Positions 15,366 through 24,471 of a stretch of 34,195 nucleotides of DNA are shown piece after piece. The translations under genes and the position numbers were made by a program. Source of the stretch: JAQGJA01 sp965651535. GTDB taxonomy: Bacteria; Pseudomonadota; Alphaproteobacteria; Micavibrionales; SZUA-601. The notes beneath the pieces were generated by a model. That model searched no databases and had not been told where the DNA came from. It worked only from the letters and a program-made list of their open reading frames with translations. Position 1 is the stretch's first letter, and every line of letters starts with the position of its first letter. Location of the stretch: the NCBI GenBank assembly GCA_965651535.1, contig CBFGSX010000002.1, positions 1 through 34,195 of the forward strand. The letters run 5' to 3'.

Positions 15366-15390
15366 GGCCTCCGGACCAAGTCCGAAGGCC
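15366..15390. other. Intergenic hairpin between ftsE and alaS
   Basis: The arms 15366-15376 and 15380-15390 (GGCCTCCGGAC and GTCCGAAGGCC) pair over 11 bp with one mismatch and a 3-base loop. No T run follows on either strand. It could be an operator or a decayed repeat; no T-box features (specifier or antiterminator) are visible before alaS. Confidence 0.4.
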
Positions 15391-15469
15391 GTGGAAATTT
15401 AATCAGAGCGGCTTTATTTTCTTGAGAATGCGCGTAAAATGGGCGGAAAATAAACTTTCCGAGAAACCC

Positions 15470-18112
15470 ATGAAAACCTTGACCGACATTCGCCGCACAT
15501 TTTTGGACTATTTTGCCAAGCAGGGGCACAGTGTTGTGTCCTCGGCGCCGCTTGTGCCGCAAAACGACCCGACGCTGATGTTCGTCAATTCGGGTATGGC
15601 GCCGTTCAAGGATTTGTTCACCGGACGGGAGACGCGCGACTATACCCGCGCGACCTCGTCACAAAAATGCGTCCGCGCGGGCGGCAAGCATAATGACCTT
15701 GAGAATGTCGGTTACACGGCGCGTCACCATACGTTTTTCGAAATGTTGGGGAATTTCTCCTTCGGCGATTATTTCAAGGAAGAGGCCATCACTTTTGCAT
15801 GGGAGATGATCTCGAAGGAATTCGCCCTGCCCAAGGATAAATTGCTGGTCACGGTTTATCATACCGATGACGAGGCGGTGGCGTTGTGGAAAAAAATTGC
15901 CGGTTTTTCCGATGATAAAATTATCCGCATTTCCACCAATGACAATTTCTGGTCGATGGGCGATACTGGCCCGTGCGGCCCGTCTTCGGAGGTTTTTATC
16001 GATCGTGGCGAGCATATTTTCGGCGGCCCGCCAGGGTCAAAGGACGAGGATGGCGACCGTTTCCTCGAGTTCTGGAATCTTGTGTTCATGCAATATGAAC
16101 AGGTCGATAAAGATACGCGCATCGCCTTGCCCAAGAAATGCATCGACACGGGCATGGGCCTCGAGCGCATGGCGGCGATTTTGCAGGACAAGGAAAATAA
16201 TTACGACATTGATCTGTTCCAGGCGATTATCGGCGACATTCAGGAACGCACGAAAACCAAGGGCGAGGGCGAAAATCTGGTCTCGCAGCGCGTGATCGCC
16301 GATCACCTTCGCGCCTCGTCGTTTTTGATCGCCGACGGCGTACTGCCGTCCAATGAGGGGCGCGGTTACGTCCTGCGCCGGATCATGCGCCGCGCCATGC
16401 GCCATGCGCATTTGCTAGGGGCGAAAGGCGCGCTCATGCATCAATTGGTGCCGGCATTGGTTGCGCAAATGGGCACGGCATACCCCGAGCTGAACCGCGC
16501 CGAGGCGTTGATTGTCGACACGCTGTCGCGCGAGGAAAACCGTTTCCGCGAAACCTTGGCGCGCGGGCTGAAATTGCTCGACGACGAAACCGCAAAACTG
16601 AAATCGGGCGGCACGCTGCCGGGCGAAATCGCGTTCAAACTCTATGATACGTTCGGTTTTCCGGTCGATCTGACCAATGATGTGCTGGTGCGCAAGGGTT
16701 ATGCGCTCGACAGCGCGGGTTTCGACGCGGCCATGCAAAAGCAACAGGAAACGGCGCGCAAGTCGTGGACGGGTTCGGGCGACGCCGCCACGGATAAAAT
16801 CTGGTTTGAAGTCGCGCAAAAAACCGGCACGCCGGAATTTCTGGGTTACGGCACGACGACGGCGCAAGGCGTCGTCACGGCCATCGTCAAGGACGGGAAA
16901 ATCGTTACGGACGCCAAACAGGGCGACGAGGTGCAGATCGTTTTGTCGCAAACGCCGTTCTATGCCGAAAGCGGCGGACAGGTCGGCGATACGGGCGTAT
17001 TGTTGGGCGAGAATAAGTTGAAGATCGACATTGCCGATACGAAAAAACCCGTTTCGGGGCTGATCGTGCATAGCGGCAAAGTCGCCTCGGGCGTCGTCAA
17101 GACGGGTGACGGTCTGGAGGCGCAGGTCGATGAAACGCGCCGCCGGAACATCATGGCGCATCACTCGGGCGTGCATTTGCTGCATGAGGCGTTGCGTCGC
17201 AATTTGGGCGAGCATATCGCGCAGAAGGGCTCGCTGGTCGAAGCGAACCGCCTGCGCCTCGATTTTAGCCAGCCCGATCCGATCACCGACGAACAAATGG
17301 CGAAAATCGTCGCGGATGTGCGCGCGCAGATCGCCGCCAATACGCCCATCACCACGCGTGTCATGTCGCTCGACGAGGCGCAGGAAACGGGCGCGCGCGC
17401 CCTGTTCGGCGAGAAATACGGCGCGGAAGTGCGCGTCGTCGGTATGGGCACGCTTGAAAACGGCAAGCAATACTCGGTGGAGCTTTGCGGCGGCACGCAT
17501 GTGAAGAACACGGGCGAGATCGGCGCGTTCCGCATTGTTTCCGAGGGCGGTGTCTCGGCGGGCGTGCGCCGTATTTCGGCGGTCGTCGGAATCGCAGCCG
17601 AAAAACAAGCCGATGAAAATGAATTGCTGTTGTCGGAAATCGCAGAAATGTTCAAGGTTCCCGTCTCCGGCGTGGCCGAGCGCATCAAGAAACTGCAACA
17701 GGAAAACCACGAGTTGAAAACCGAAGCCGGGGCGCTACGTAAAAGAGCGGCGCTTGGCGGCGGTGGCGCGGCGGAAGCCGTCGAGGATGTCGGCGGCGTG
17801 AAATTGATTGCGCGGCTTTTCGACGATATGCCGCCCAAGGATCTGCGTCCTTTGGCCGACCAGTTCAAGAAACAGCTGGGATCGGGCGTGGTGGTGCTGT
17901 TGACGCGGGCCGAGGGCCGCGCGTCGCTGGTGGTCGGCGTGACCGACGATCTGACGGCCCGAATCAACGCCGTGGATCTGGTAAAAGTCGCCGCCGAGGC
18001 GCTGGGCGGCAAGGGCGGCGGCGGCCGCCCCGACATGGCGCAGGCAGGCGGGCCGGAAGTGGCCGCGGCGGAGATGGCGGTTGACCATATTCGCAAGAGT
18101 TTGGCGGCTTGA
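15470..18112 (+). CDS. alaS: Alanine--tRNA ligase
   Basis: AlaRS charges tRNA-Ala and edits misacylated Ser and Gly. The 880-aa product has the class II catalytic core with ARHHTFFEMLGNFSFGDYFK and DTGMGLERMAAILQ. The zinc-binding editing domain has HSGVH (H565, H569) and CGGTH (C673, H677). The C-terminal C-Ala domain ends with KGGGGRPDMAQAGG, the usual glycine-rich motif. The start at MKTLTDIRRTFLDYF is the family start; the reading frame is open far upstream but crosses ftsE on the other strand. The ribosome-binding site is poor (GAGA). A REP-like repeat follows the stop codon. Confidence 0.97.
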   Translation: MKTLTDIRRTFLDYFAKQGHSVVSSAPLVPQNDPTLMFVNSGMAPFKDLFTGRETRDYTRATSSQKCVRAGGKHNDLENVGYTARHHTFFEMLGNFSFGDYFKEEAITFAWEMISKEFALPKDKLLVTVYHTDDEAVALWKKIAGFSDDKIIRISTNDNFWSMGDTGPCGPSSEVFIDRGEHIFGGPPGSKDEDGDRFLEFWNLVFMQYEQVDKDTRIALPKKCIDTGMGLERMAAILQDKENNYDIDLFQAIIGDIQERTKTKGEGENLVSQRVIADHLRASSFLIADGVLPSNEGRGYVLRRIMRRAMRHAHLLGAKGALMHQLVPALVAQMGTAYPELNRAEALIVDTLSREENRFRETLARGLKLLDDETAKLKSGGTLPGEIAFKLYDTFGFPVDLTNDVLVRKGYALDSAGFDAAMQKQQETARKSWTGSGDAATDKIWFEVAQKTGTPEFLGYGTTTAQGVVTAIVKDGKIVTDAKQGDEVQIVLSQTPFYAESGGQVGDTGVLLGENKLKIDIADTKKPVSGLIVHSGKVASGVVKTGDGLEAQVDETRRRNIMAHHSGVHLLHEALRRNLGEHIAQKGSLVEANRLRLDFSQPDPITDEQMAKIVADVRAQIAANTPITTRVMSLDEAQETGARALFGEKYGAEVRVVGMGTLENGKQYSVELCGGTHVKNTGEIGAFRIVSEGGVSAGVRRISAVVGIAAEKQADENELLLSEIAEMFKVPVSGVAERIKKLQQENHELKTEAGALRKRAALGGGGAAEAVEDVGGVKLIARLFDDMPPKDLRPLADQFKKQLGSGVVVLLTRAEGRASLVVGVTDDLTARINAVDLVKVAAEALGGKGGGGRPDMAQAGGPEVAAAEMAVDHIRKSLAA

Positions 18113-18119
18113 GAAAAGG

Positions 18120-18194
18120 CCGTCATCCCGCGCTTGACGCGGGATCCTTGGGAAATTCCAGCGCAAGGATGGCGGGTCAAGCCCGCCATGACGG
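18120..18194. repeat. REP-like composite palindrome, GTCAT...ATGAC family
   Basis: The outer arms CCGTCAT and ATGACGG enclose two hairpins: ATCCCGCG/CGCGGGAT (18125-18145) and GGCGGG/CCCGCC (18171-18187). A CCTTG/CAAGG stem lies between them. The element at 32536-32612 has the same plan and the same outer motif. It fills most of the gap between alaS and the TPR gene. Confidence 0.85.
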
Positions 18195-18248
18195 TTACGG
18201 GGGGTTAGAGAACTCTTAACGCCCTTGTGGTGAAGTGGAGTGTATTAT

Positions 18249-20111
18249 ATGTGCAAGATTCCCCAAAGGCAGGGCATGACCCCGATTTTACGTCATTTAA
18301 TGCTGTCGACCGCGCTGGGCGCGATGGTGCTGTTGGCCGGGTGCGACCGTCCCAAGGAAAAGCCACCCGCCAGCGATGACTTTGTCGAGGTCGAGCCGAT
18401 TTATTTGTCGCCCTCGGTGGCGGGGAATTATCTGGCCGGGCGTTTCGCCGTCGGCCGCGACGATTTATCTTCGGCGACGCAATTCTATGAATTCGCCATC
18501 GCCAGCGCCAAAGCCGAGGACAAGGAATTTCTGATTGAGCGTGCCTTGCCGACTTCTATCGGCGCGGGCGAATTTGACAAGGCGCTCAAGCTGGCGCGAC
18601 AGGTCGATCTCGAAAAACCTCTGGCCACCAGCCAGCTGGCCTTGACCGTTTTGCTGGTCGATGCGTTCAAGCGCAATAGCGTGGACGATATCCGAAAATA
18701 TCTGCCCAATCTGCGTACGGACGGCTTTGGCCGCTTGCTCAAGCCCTTGATGGAAGTCTGGTTGTCGGTCGCCGAGAACAAGACCGCGCAAGCCTTTGAC
18801 CAACTGGGCGCGCTGACAAAACAATACCCCAGCCTTGGGCCGCTGGCGCAGATGCATACCGCTTTCGTCTATGACGCCGCCGACAATGCCGAGGGCGCCT
18901 CGCGTTTTTACGCCAAGTCGCTGGACGCGCATGCCTCGATCCGCGCGGTGTGGCTGGTGGCGCAATTCTACGAACGACAGAAAGACACGGAAAAAGCCAT
19001 TGCGCTCTATAGCGACCTTGCCGAGAAGATGCAGGGCTCGCCTTTTGCCGGGTTGATTATCCGACGGCTGGAAGAGGGGCGCCTGAACGCCGAAAACCAG
19101 ATCACCGATCCCAAACACGGCGTCGCCGCGGCGCTGTATGACGTTGCCACGGTGCTGCATCAGGAAAATTCGCTGCGTCTGGCGCTGTTGTATGGTCAGC
19201 TGGCGCATATGCTGGTGCCCAAGGATCCGTTTGTGAATATGCTGCTGGGCGATATTATTTCCGCTTCGTCCCTCAGCGATCCGGCGGAGGCCTATTATCG
19301 GAATATCGGCGAGAACAGCGATTTCCACGTGCTGGCGCAGATGCGGCTGGCGCAAATCCATGAATCGCGCGGCGACTTGCAAAAGGCGATTGCTTTGCTC
19401 GAGGGGCTGGCGGAGGATCCGATCATCGCGCGCAACGCGTTGACCGAGATCGCCGACATCCACCGCCGCGATGAGAATTTCAAGGCGGCGATCCCGTACT
19501 ACTCCAAGGCTATCGAGACAATCACCGAGCCGGTGGAATCCGACTGGCCGCTTTATTACGCGCGCGGCATTTGTTACGAGCGCGCCAAGGATTGGGACAA
19601 GGCCGAGGCCGATCTGCAACAGGCGCTCAAGCTCAGCCCGCAACAGCCCGAAGTTTTGAATTATCTGGCCTATTCCTGGGCCGATAGCGGAAAAAATCTG
19701 GATCAGGCGCTGGAGATGCTGCAAAACGCGCTGGCCGGTGCGCCGGACGATCCTTATATCACCGATAGCGTCGGCTGGGCGCTTTATAAGCTGGGGCGTT
19801 TTGAGGATGCGGTGCCGTATCTTGAGGCCGCCGTGCAGCAGCTTCCTGCCGATCCGACGATCAACGATCATCTGGGTGATGTTTACTGGCGCGTGGGCCG
19901 CAGGCTGGAGGCACGGTTCCAATGGGAACGCGCGCTCAAGAGCGCAACCGAGAAAGAAGCCGAGCTAAAGGACCAGATCCGTATCAAGCTGGCGCACGGC
20001 TTGCCAAGCCTTTTGGCGCCGATCGAGCCGAAAAAGAAAAACATCGTCACGGAAAACAGCCGCAAAGCGTCTGATTTGCCTGCGTCCGACTTGTCCAAGG
20101 ATGAGAATTAA
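18249..20111 (+). CDS. TPR-repeat lipoprotein
   Basis: This is a tetratricopeptide-repeat protein of about 620 aa with a lipoprotein signal peptide (hydrophobic segment ending MVLLAGC). It should be anchored in a membrane facing the periplasm. TPR-like helices run from about residue 50 to 585; typical units are LYYARGICYERAKDWDKAEA, PEVLNYLAYSWADSGKNLDQ, PYITDSVGWALYKLGRFEDA and PTINDHLGDVYWRVGRRLEA. The ATG at 18249 has GGAG eight bases before it; GTG 18240 and ATG 18276 are in frame, and 18276 (AAAGG upstream) gives a more usual 22-residue signal. The stop codon overlaps the amn ATG (TAATG), so the two are coupled. The function is unknown; TPR lipoproteins often scaffold envelope complexes. 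Confidence 0.85.
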   Translation: MCKIPQRQGMTPILRHLMLSTALGAMVLLAGCDRPKEKPPASDDFVEVEPIYLSPSVAGNYLAGRFAVGRDDLSSATQFYEFAIASAKAEDKEFLIERALPTSIGAGEFDKALKLARQVDLEKPLATSQLALTVLLVDAFKRNSVDDIRKYLPNLRTDGFGRLLKPLMEVWLSVAENKTAQAFDQLGALTKQYPSLGPLAQMHTAFVYDAADNAEGASRFYAKSLDAHASIRAVWLVAQFYERQKDTEKAIALYSDLAEKMQGSPFAGLIIRRLEEGRLNAENQITDPKHGVAAALYDVATVLHQENSLRLALLYGQLAHMLVPKDPFVNMLLGDIISASSLSDPAEAYYRNIGENSDFHVLAQMRLAQIHESRGDLQKAIALLEGLAEDPIIARNALTEIADIHRRDENFKAAIPYYSKAIETITEPVESDWPLYYARGICYERAKDWDKAEADLQQALKLSPQQPEVLNYLAYSWADSGKNLDQALEMLQNALAGAPDDPYITDSVGWALYKLGRFEDAVPYLEAAVQQLPADPTINDHLGDVYWRVGRRLEARFQWERALKSATEKEAELKDQIRIKLAHGLPSLLAPIEPKKKNIVTENSRKASDLPASDLSKDEN

Positions 20112-21637
20112 TGTCGCTGTGGTCGCGCCGCCTGAAACCGCTGATGCCGGGCCGCGAAGAGCGCGTCTTTCACGATCCGATGGAAGCCGTGGCTTATTTG
20201 GAAAAGCTCTACACGCATAACGTGCTTTATTTGCGGCAGGAATTCGACGCTTTCGCGCGCAATCAGGCGATGGACGCGCCGCATATCCGTGCCTGTTATC
20301 CGTTTATCCGTATCGAGGTCACCGACCGCCGCCGCGCCGATTCGCCGCTGGCCTATGGCTATGTGTCGCAGCCGGGGATTTACGAGACGACGGTATCGCG
20401 TCCCGACATTATGGGGCGTTACTATCTCAAGCAGCTCAGCCTGTTGCAGGCCAATCACAAGGTGCCGTTCACCGTCGGCGTCAGCGAGACGCCGATCCCG
20501 ATTCATTTCGCGCTTGGCGAGAACCAGCATCTCGAAGGCCTGATTACGCAGGAAAAAATCGACCAGCTTCCGAATGTTTTCGACCTGCCGGATCTCAAGG
20601 AAATGGACGACCAGATCGCCAACGGCACGTTTAACTGGCGGGCGCGGGAATCCCGCCCGTTGTCGTTGTTCACCGCGCCGCGCGTGGATATCAGCCTCCA
20701 GCGCCTGCGCCATTATACCGGCACCGATCCGGCGCACTTCCAGAATTTCGTGATCTTCACCAACTATGCGTTCTATGTCGAGGAGTTCTCGAAGATGGCG
20801 CGCGATTTGATGAGTCCGGCAAAGAACGACGCGGCGCGCGACGAAAGCCTGCAATACGAGGCCTTTATCGAGCCGGGCAATATCGTGACGCAAAATGCCA
20901 ATTTGCCGTTGCGCGAGTATCCGCCGGGCCATGCGCTAAACCGTCTGCCGCAAATGCCGGCCTATCATTTGACGCGCGCCGACGGCAGCGGCATCACCAT
21001 GGTCAATATCGGCGTCGGGCCGTCAAACGCGAAGAATATTACGGATCACGTCGCCGTGCTGCGTCCGCATGCGTGGCTGATGCTGGGACATTGCGCGGGC
21101 CTGCGCAACAGCCAGGCTTTGGGCGATTACGTGCTGGCGCACGCCTATCTGCGCGAGGATCGCGTCCTCGATGACGATGTGCCGCCGATCGTGCCGATCC
21201 CGGCGCTGGCCGAAATTCAGGTCGCCCTCGAACAGGCCGTGGCGCAGGTCACGGGCCTCAAACGCGCGGAAATCAAAAAGATCATGCGTACCGGCACGGT
21301 CGCCTCGACCATGGATCGCAACTGGGAGCTGAACGATTACGATATCCCGACGAAGCTGCTCAGCCAGGGGCGGGCCGTGGCGCTGGATATGGAATCGGCG
21401 ACCATCGCAACAAACGGCTTCCGTTTCCGCGTACCATACGGGACGTTGTTATGCGTATCGGACAAGCCGCTGCACGGCCAGATCAAGCTGCCCGGCATGG
21501 CCGACGAGTTTTACCGCCGCCGCGTCGATCAGCATTTACGTATCGGAATCAGGACGATGGAGCTGCTTCGTGAAGTGGGGATGGAAAACCTCCACAGCCG
21601 CAAGTTAAGAAGCTTTAACGAAGTCGCCTTTCAGTAA
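20111..21637 (+). CDS. amn: AMP nucleosidase
   Basis: Amn hydrolyses AMP to adenine and ribose 5-phosphate and so regulates adenylate pools. The 508-aa product aligns in length with E. coli Amn (484 aa). The N-terminal regulatory domain has YLRQEFDAFARNQ, ACYPFIRIEV and YGYVSQPGIYETTVSRPDIM. The C-terminal phosphorylase-like domain has NIGVGPSNAKNITDHVAVLR, HAWLMLGHCAGLRNSQALGD, the DYVLAHAYLREDRVLDD region and AVALDMESATIATNGFRFRV, with the substrate Glu of the DMES motif. Its ATG overlaps the TPR gene stop. A cytosolic enzyme coupled to an envelope lipoprotein is an odd pairing. Confidence 0.95.
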   Translation: MSLWSRRLKPLMPGREERVFHDPMEAVAYLEKLYTHNVLYLRQEFDAFARNQAMDAPHIRACYPFIRIEVTDRRRADSPLAYGYVSQPGIYETTVSRPDIMGRYYLKQLSLLQANHKVPFTVGVSETPIPIHFALGENQHLEGLITQEKIDQLPNVFDLPDLKEMDDQIANGTFNWRARESRPLSLFTAPRVDISLQRLRHYTGTDPAHFQNFVIFTNYAFYVEEFSKMARDLMSPAKNDAARDESLQYEAFIEPGNIVTQNANLPLREYPPGHALNRLPQMPAYHLTRADGSGITMVNIGVGPSNAKNITDHVAVLRPHAWLMLGHCAGLRNSQALGDYVLAHAYLREDRVLDDDVPPIVPIPALAEIQVALEQAVAQVTGLKRAEIKKIMRTGTVASTMDRNWELNDYDIPTKLLSQGRAVALDMESATIATNGFRFRVPYGTLLCVSDKPLHGQIKLPGMADEFYRRRVDQHLRIGIRTMELLREVGMENLHSRKLRSFNEVAFQ

Positions 21638-21711
21638 ATTTAACAGAATTTACAGCTTTGGCCCTATGATGGACTCTGGTAAAATCTGTCCACAGGGGTC
21701 CCGGTGTCCGT

Positions 21712-24468
21712 ATGTCCGACGACATATTGAAAGACAAGCTGAGCGATTTCCTGTCGGTTTCGCCGGACGTGTTCTGGGAAACCGACAGCACGGGACGTTT
21801 GACCTATATTTCCATGCAGATCGCGGCGCTGGTGGACACGCCGCCGGAGAAAATCCTCAACACGCCGCTGGCGGAGCTTTTTGACGGCGCCAGCTGCGCC
21901 GCGGAATGGCAGAGTTGGGTCAATGCCTGCCTGAAGGGGAAATTGTCGCCGCTTGCGGCCATGCCTGTTGAAGTGGAGGAAGGGCGCCTTGTCTATGTCG
22001 CCGCCCACGCGCAGCGCTTTGCGCGCGGCCTGCGCGGTTATATCCGCGACATCACGGAGTCCGTCGAGCATTTCCAAAACGCGCGCGTGATCGAGAACCA
22101 GCTGGCCGACACGATTGAGGCCATCCCCTATGGCGTGGCGCTGTTCGACAGGGACGACAAGCTGGTCTTTATCAACAGCAACAACCGCGACGTCTTTCCG
22201 AATATGCAGGATTTGATGAAGCCCGGCACGCCTTTCGAGGAATTTGTCCGCCGGATGTTCGAGCTGCGGATGCAGATGGTGCCCGAGGGAACCGAAGAGT
22301 ATTATATTCAAAAGCGTCTGCGTTTGCACCGCAACGGCTATGGTCGCCGCGAAGTGCGCATGAAGGACGATTTGTGGGTCGAGATCAGCGAACATATCAC
22401 GCCCGAAGGTAACGTCGTGGTGGCGTGGTCGGATCTGACCGCGCAGAAACGCCGCGAGAATGCGCTGGCATCCTTGCTTAGCGACGAGTCCGGTGACGCC
22501 ATGAGCGTGCCGCAACGCGCGGCCAAGGCCGTGGCGCTGGCGCTGGGTTGCCGTTTCGGCGGGGTGGCGCGCCGGATCGAGGCGACGGACAAGGCCGAGA
22601 TGATTGCGCTGTGGAATACGGATCATTTCGCCGGAAATTTCAGCTATCCGTTTCAGGACGCGCCTTGTGCTGAGGTTTACGCGCAGGGCGGCTATGTCTG
22701 TCACACCGAAAACGTCAAGGAAAAATTCGCGCCAAGCGGCCTGCCGCAGGGAATGACGCCGACCTGTTACCACGGCTTTGCTTTGCGCGATCAGGAAGGC
22801 CGCATCATCGGGCATATTTTTGCCATGGATGACAAGGTTGAACGTGCGCAATCGGCCAATGGCCGCGAGGCGTTCCATTTGATCGCGCATTGGGTCGAGA
22901 TGGAATTCCGCCGTCAGGCACTGCACGAGAAAATCGTTGAGACGCAAGACCGATTCCGCGATTTCGCCGAGGTCGCCTCGGATTGGTTCTGGGAGATGGA
23001 CGATCGCTTGAATTTCCGCTTTGTCTCGGAACACGCGCCCAAAGAGGCGCTCGACCAGCTGGCGCGGATGATCCGCACCGCGCATGAGGAAGAAACCGAC
23101 TGGTCGCAAATGGCTTTGGCGCAGGCGTCGAGCAAGATTGTCGCGCGCCGCGCCTTCCGCGATCTGGCGATTACGCTGAAAAACAACAAGGACGAGGAGC
23201 AGATGTTCCTGCTGAGCGGGCGCCCCGTGTCGGACGATGACGGCGCGTTCAACGGCTATCGCGGGACGGGGACGGATATTTCCGACATACTGGCGGCGAA
23301 CAAGCGCGCCACCCGCGCCGAGAACTGGCTGTGGGACATCATTGAATCCTCGCCCGAGGCCTTTGTGCTGTATGACAAGGAAGATCGCCTGCAATTCTGC
23401 AACCGGAAATATAAGGATATCTTTTTCCCGAAACTGGCCGACAGGATCAAGCCGGGCATCAAGTTCGACGAATTGCTGGATATGTTTTTCAGTCAGGGCA
23501 TCGCTGATCTGCCGCCCGAAAAAATTCCCAAGTGGAAGGAAAACCGTCTGCGCCACCGCGGCCTGGCCGAGGCCTCGCCCTATAACGAGACGCGCGTGTC
23601 GGGCAAGACTTATCTGGCGGTCGAACACCGCACCAAAGAAGGCGGCATTGCCACCTTTTATGTCGATATCACCGAAATGCATGAACACGAACAGATTTTG
23701 ATGCGTGCCAAGGAAGTCGCCGAAAGCGCCAATCGCAGCAAGAGCGAGTTTCTGGCGAATATCAGCCATGAATTGCGCACGCCGCTTAATGCGATCATCG
23801 GCTTTTCGGAGCTGATCCGCGACGATCTGGCCGGGCCGCCGAACAGCGCCAAATACAAGGAATACATCAACGACATCCACAATAGCGGGATGCATTTGAT
23901 GGAATTGATCAACGATATTCTCGACCTGTCCAAGGCCGAGGCCGGAATGATCGAAGGCAATGACCGCCTGACCGACGCCGCCGAGGTGATCGAGGCCTGT
24001 CTGAAACTGATGGGGCCGAAGGCCGAGCGCGCCTATGTCAAGCTGATGGTGCATTACCCGGATGACCTGCCGTATTTGTGGATGGATCCGAAGCATCTGC
24101 GGCAGATTTTGCTCAATCTGGTTTCCAACGCCGTGAAATTTACGCCCGAGGGCGGCACGGTCGACGTATCCGTCGCCGTGGACGACAAGGGCTTGCATCT
24201 GACGGTCAAGGACACCGGCATCGGAATGCGTTCCGAGGATGTGCCCAAGGCGCTGGCGCCTTTCGGCCAGATCGACAGTTCATTGGCGCGTAAATATCAG
24301 GGAACGGGTCTGGGCCTGCCGCTCACGAACCGCCTGATGGAGCATTACAAGGGCAGTTTGGACATCGACACCGCGCCGAATAAAGGCACATCGGTGACCA
24401 TTACCTTTGGCCCCGCCCGCCTGCGCCAGCCGGACGGGAAGTCCGTTACCAAAGCCGCGGCAGAGTGA
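21712..24468 (+). CDS. Soluble multi-PAS sensor histidine kinase
   Basis: This 918-aa protein has no membrane segment. In order it holds PAS-like domains near residues 10-120 and 126-240, a GAF-like region about 250-400 (with Cys and His residues), and PAS domains about 405-530 and 540-665. The second and fourth share the pattern (V)A/F-LFD/YDK-D-L-F-N and a 'KPG-F-E' loop (PAS_7 type). HisKA has phospho-acceptor His686 in ISHELRTPLNAIIGFSEL. The ATPase domain has N806 in LVSNAVKF, D834 in DTGIGM and GTGLGLPL. There is no receiver domain, so a separate regulator is needed; none is nearby. Similarity of HisKA to PleC/DivJ-type cell-cycle kinases is family knowledge, not proof of role. A weak sigma-70-like pair (TTGGCC 21658-21663, TAAAAT 21680-21685) lies upstream. 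The ribosome-binding site is weak. Confidence 0.92.
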   Translation: MSDDILKDKLSDFLSVSPDVFWETDSTGRLTYISMQIAALVDTPPEKILNTPLAELFDGASCAAEWQSWVNACLKGKLSPLAAMPVEVEEGRLVYVAAHAQRFARGLRGYIRDITESVEHFQNARVIENQLADTIEAIPYGVALFDRDDKLVFINSNNRDVFPNMQDLMKPGTPFEEFVRRMFELRMQMVPEGTEEYYIQKRLRLHRNGYGRREVRMKDDLWVEISEHITPEGNVVVAWSDLTAQKRRENALASLLSDESGDAMSVPQRAAKAVALALGCRFGGVARRIEATDKAEMIALWNTDHFAGNFSYPFQDAPCAEVYAQGGYVCHTENVKEKFAPSGLPQGMTPTCYHGFALRDQEGRIIGHIFAMDDKVERAQSANGREAFHLIAHWVEMEFRRQALHEKIVETQDRFRDFAEVASDWFWEMDDRLNFRFVSEHAPKEALDQLARMIRTAHEEETDWSQMALAQASSKIVARRAFRDLAITLKNNKDEEQMFLLSGRPVSDDDGAFNGYRGTGTDISDILAANKRATRAENWLWDIIESSPEAFVLYDKEDRLQFCNRKYKDIFFPKLADRIKPGIKFDELLDMFFSQGIADLPPEKIPKWKENRLRHRGLAEASPYNETRVSGKTYLAVEHRTKEGGIATFYVDITEMHEHEQILMRAKEVAESANRSKSEFLANISHELRTPLNAIIGFSELIRDDLAGPPNSAKYKEYINDIHNSGMHLMELINDILDLSKAEAGMIEGNDRLTDAAEVIEACLKLMGPKAERAYVKLMVHYPDDLPYLWMDPKHLRQILLNLVSNAVKFTPEGGTVDVSVAVDDKGLHLTVKDTGIGMRSEDVPKALAPFGQIDSSLARKYQGTGLGLPLTNRLMEHYKGSLDIDTAPNKGTSVTITFGPARLRQPDGKSVTKAAAE

Positions 24469-24471
24469 TTT

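Noticed and set aside
14684..15469. Upstream extension of alaS by 262 codons
   Set aside because: It runs antisense through ftsE and has no AlaRS homology; the family start is at 15470.
15317..15469. T-box leader for alaS
   Set aside because: No specifier loop, T-box sequence or terminator is present, and T-boxes are rare in proteobacteria.
16415..17710. Long minus-strand frame inside alaS
   Set aside because: It is an Arg/His/Phe-rich shadow typical of the complement of a GC-rich gene; no recognisable domain.
21664..24198. 844-codon minus-strand frame inside the histidine kinase gene
   Set aside because: The kinase on the plus strand has clear domains; the antisense translation is rich in Arg, His and Gln without any family motif.
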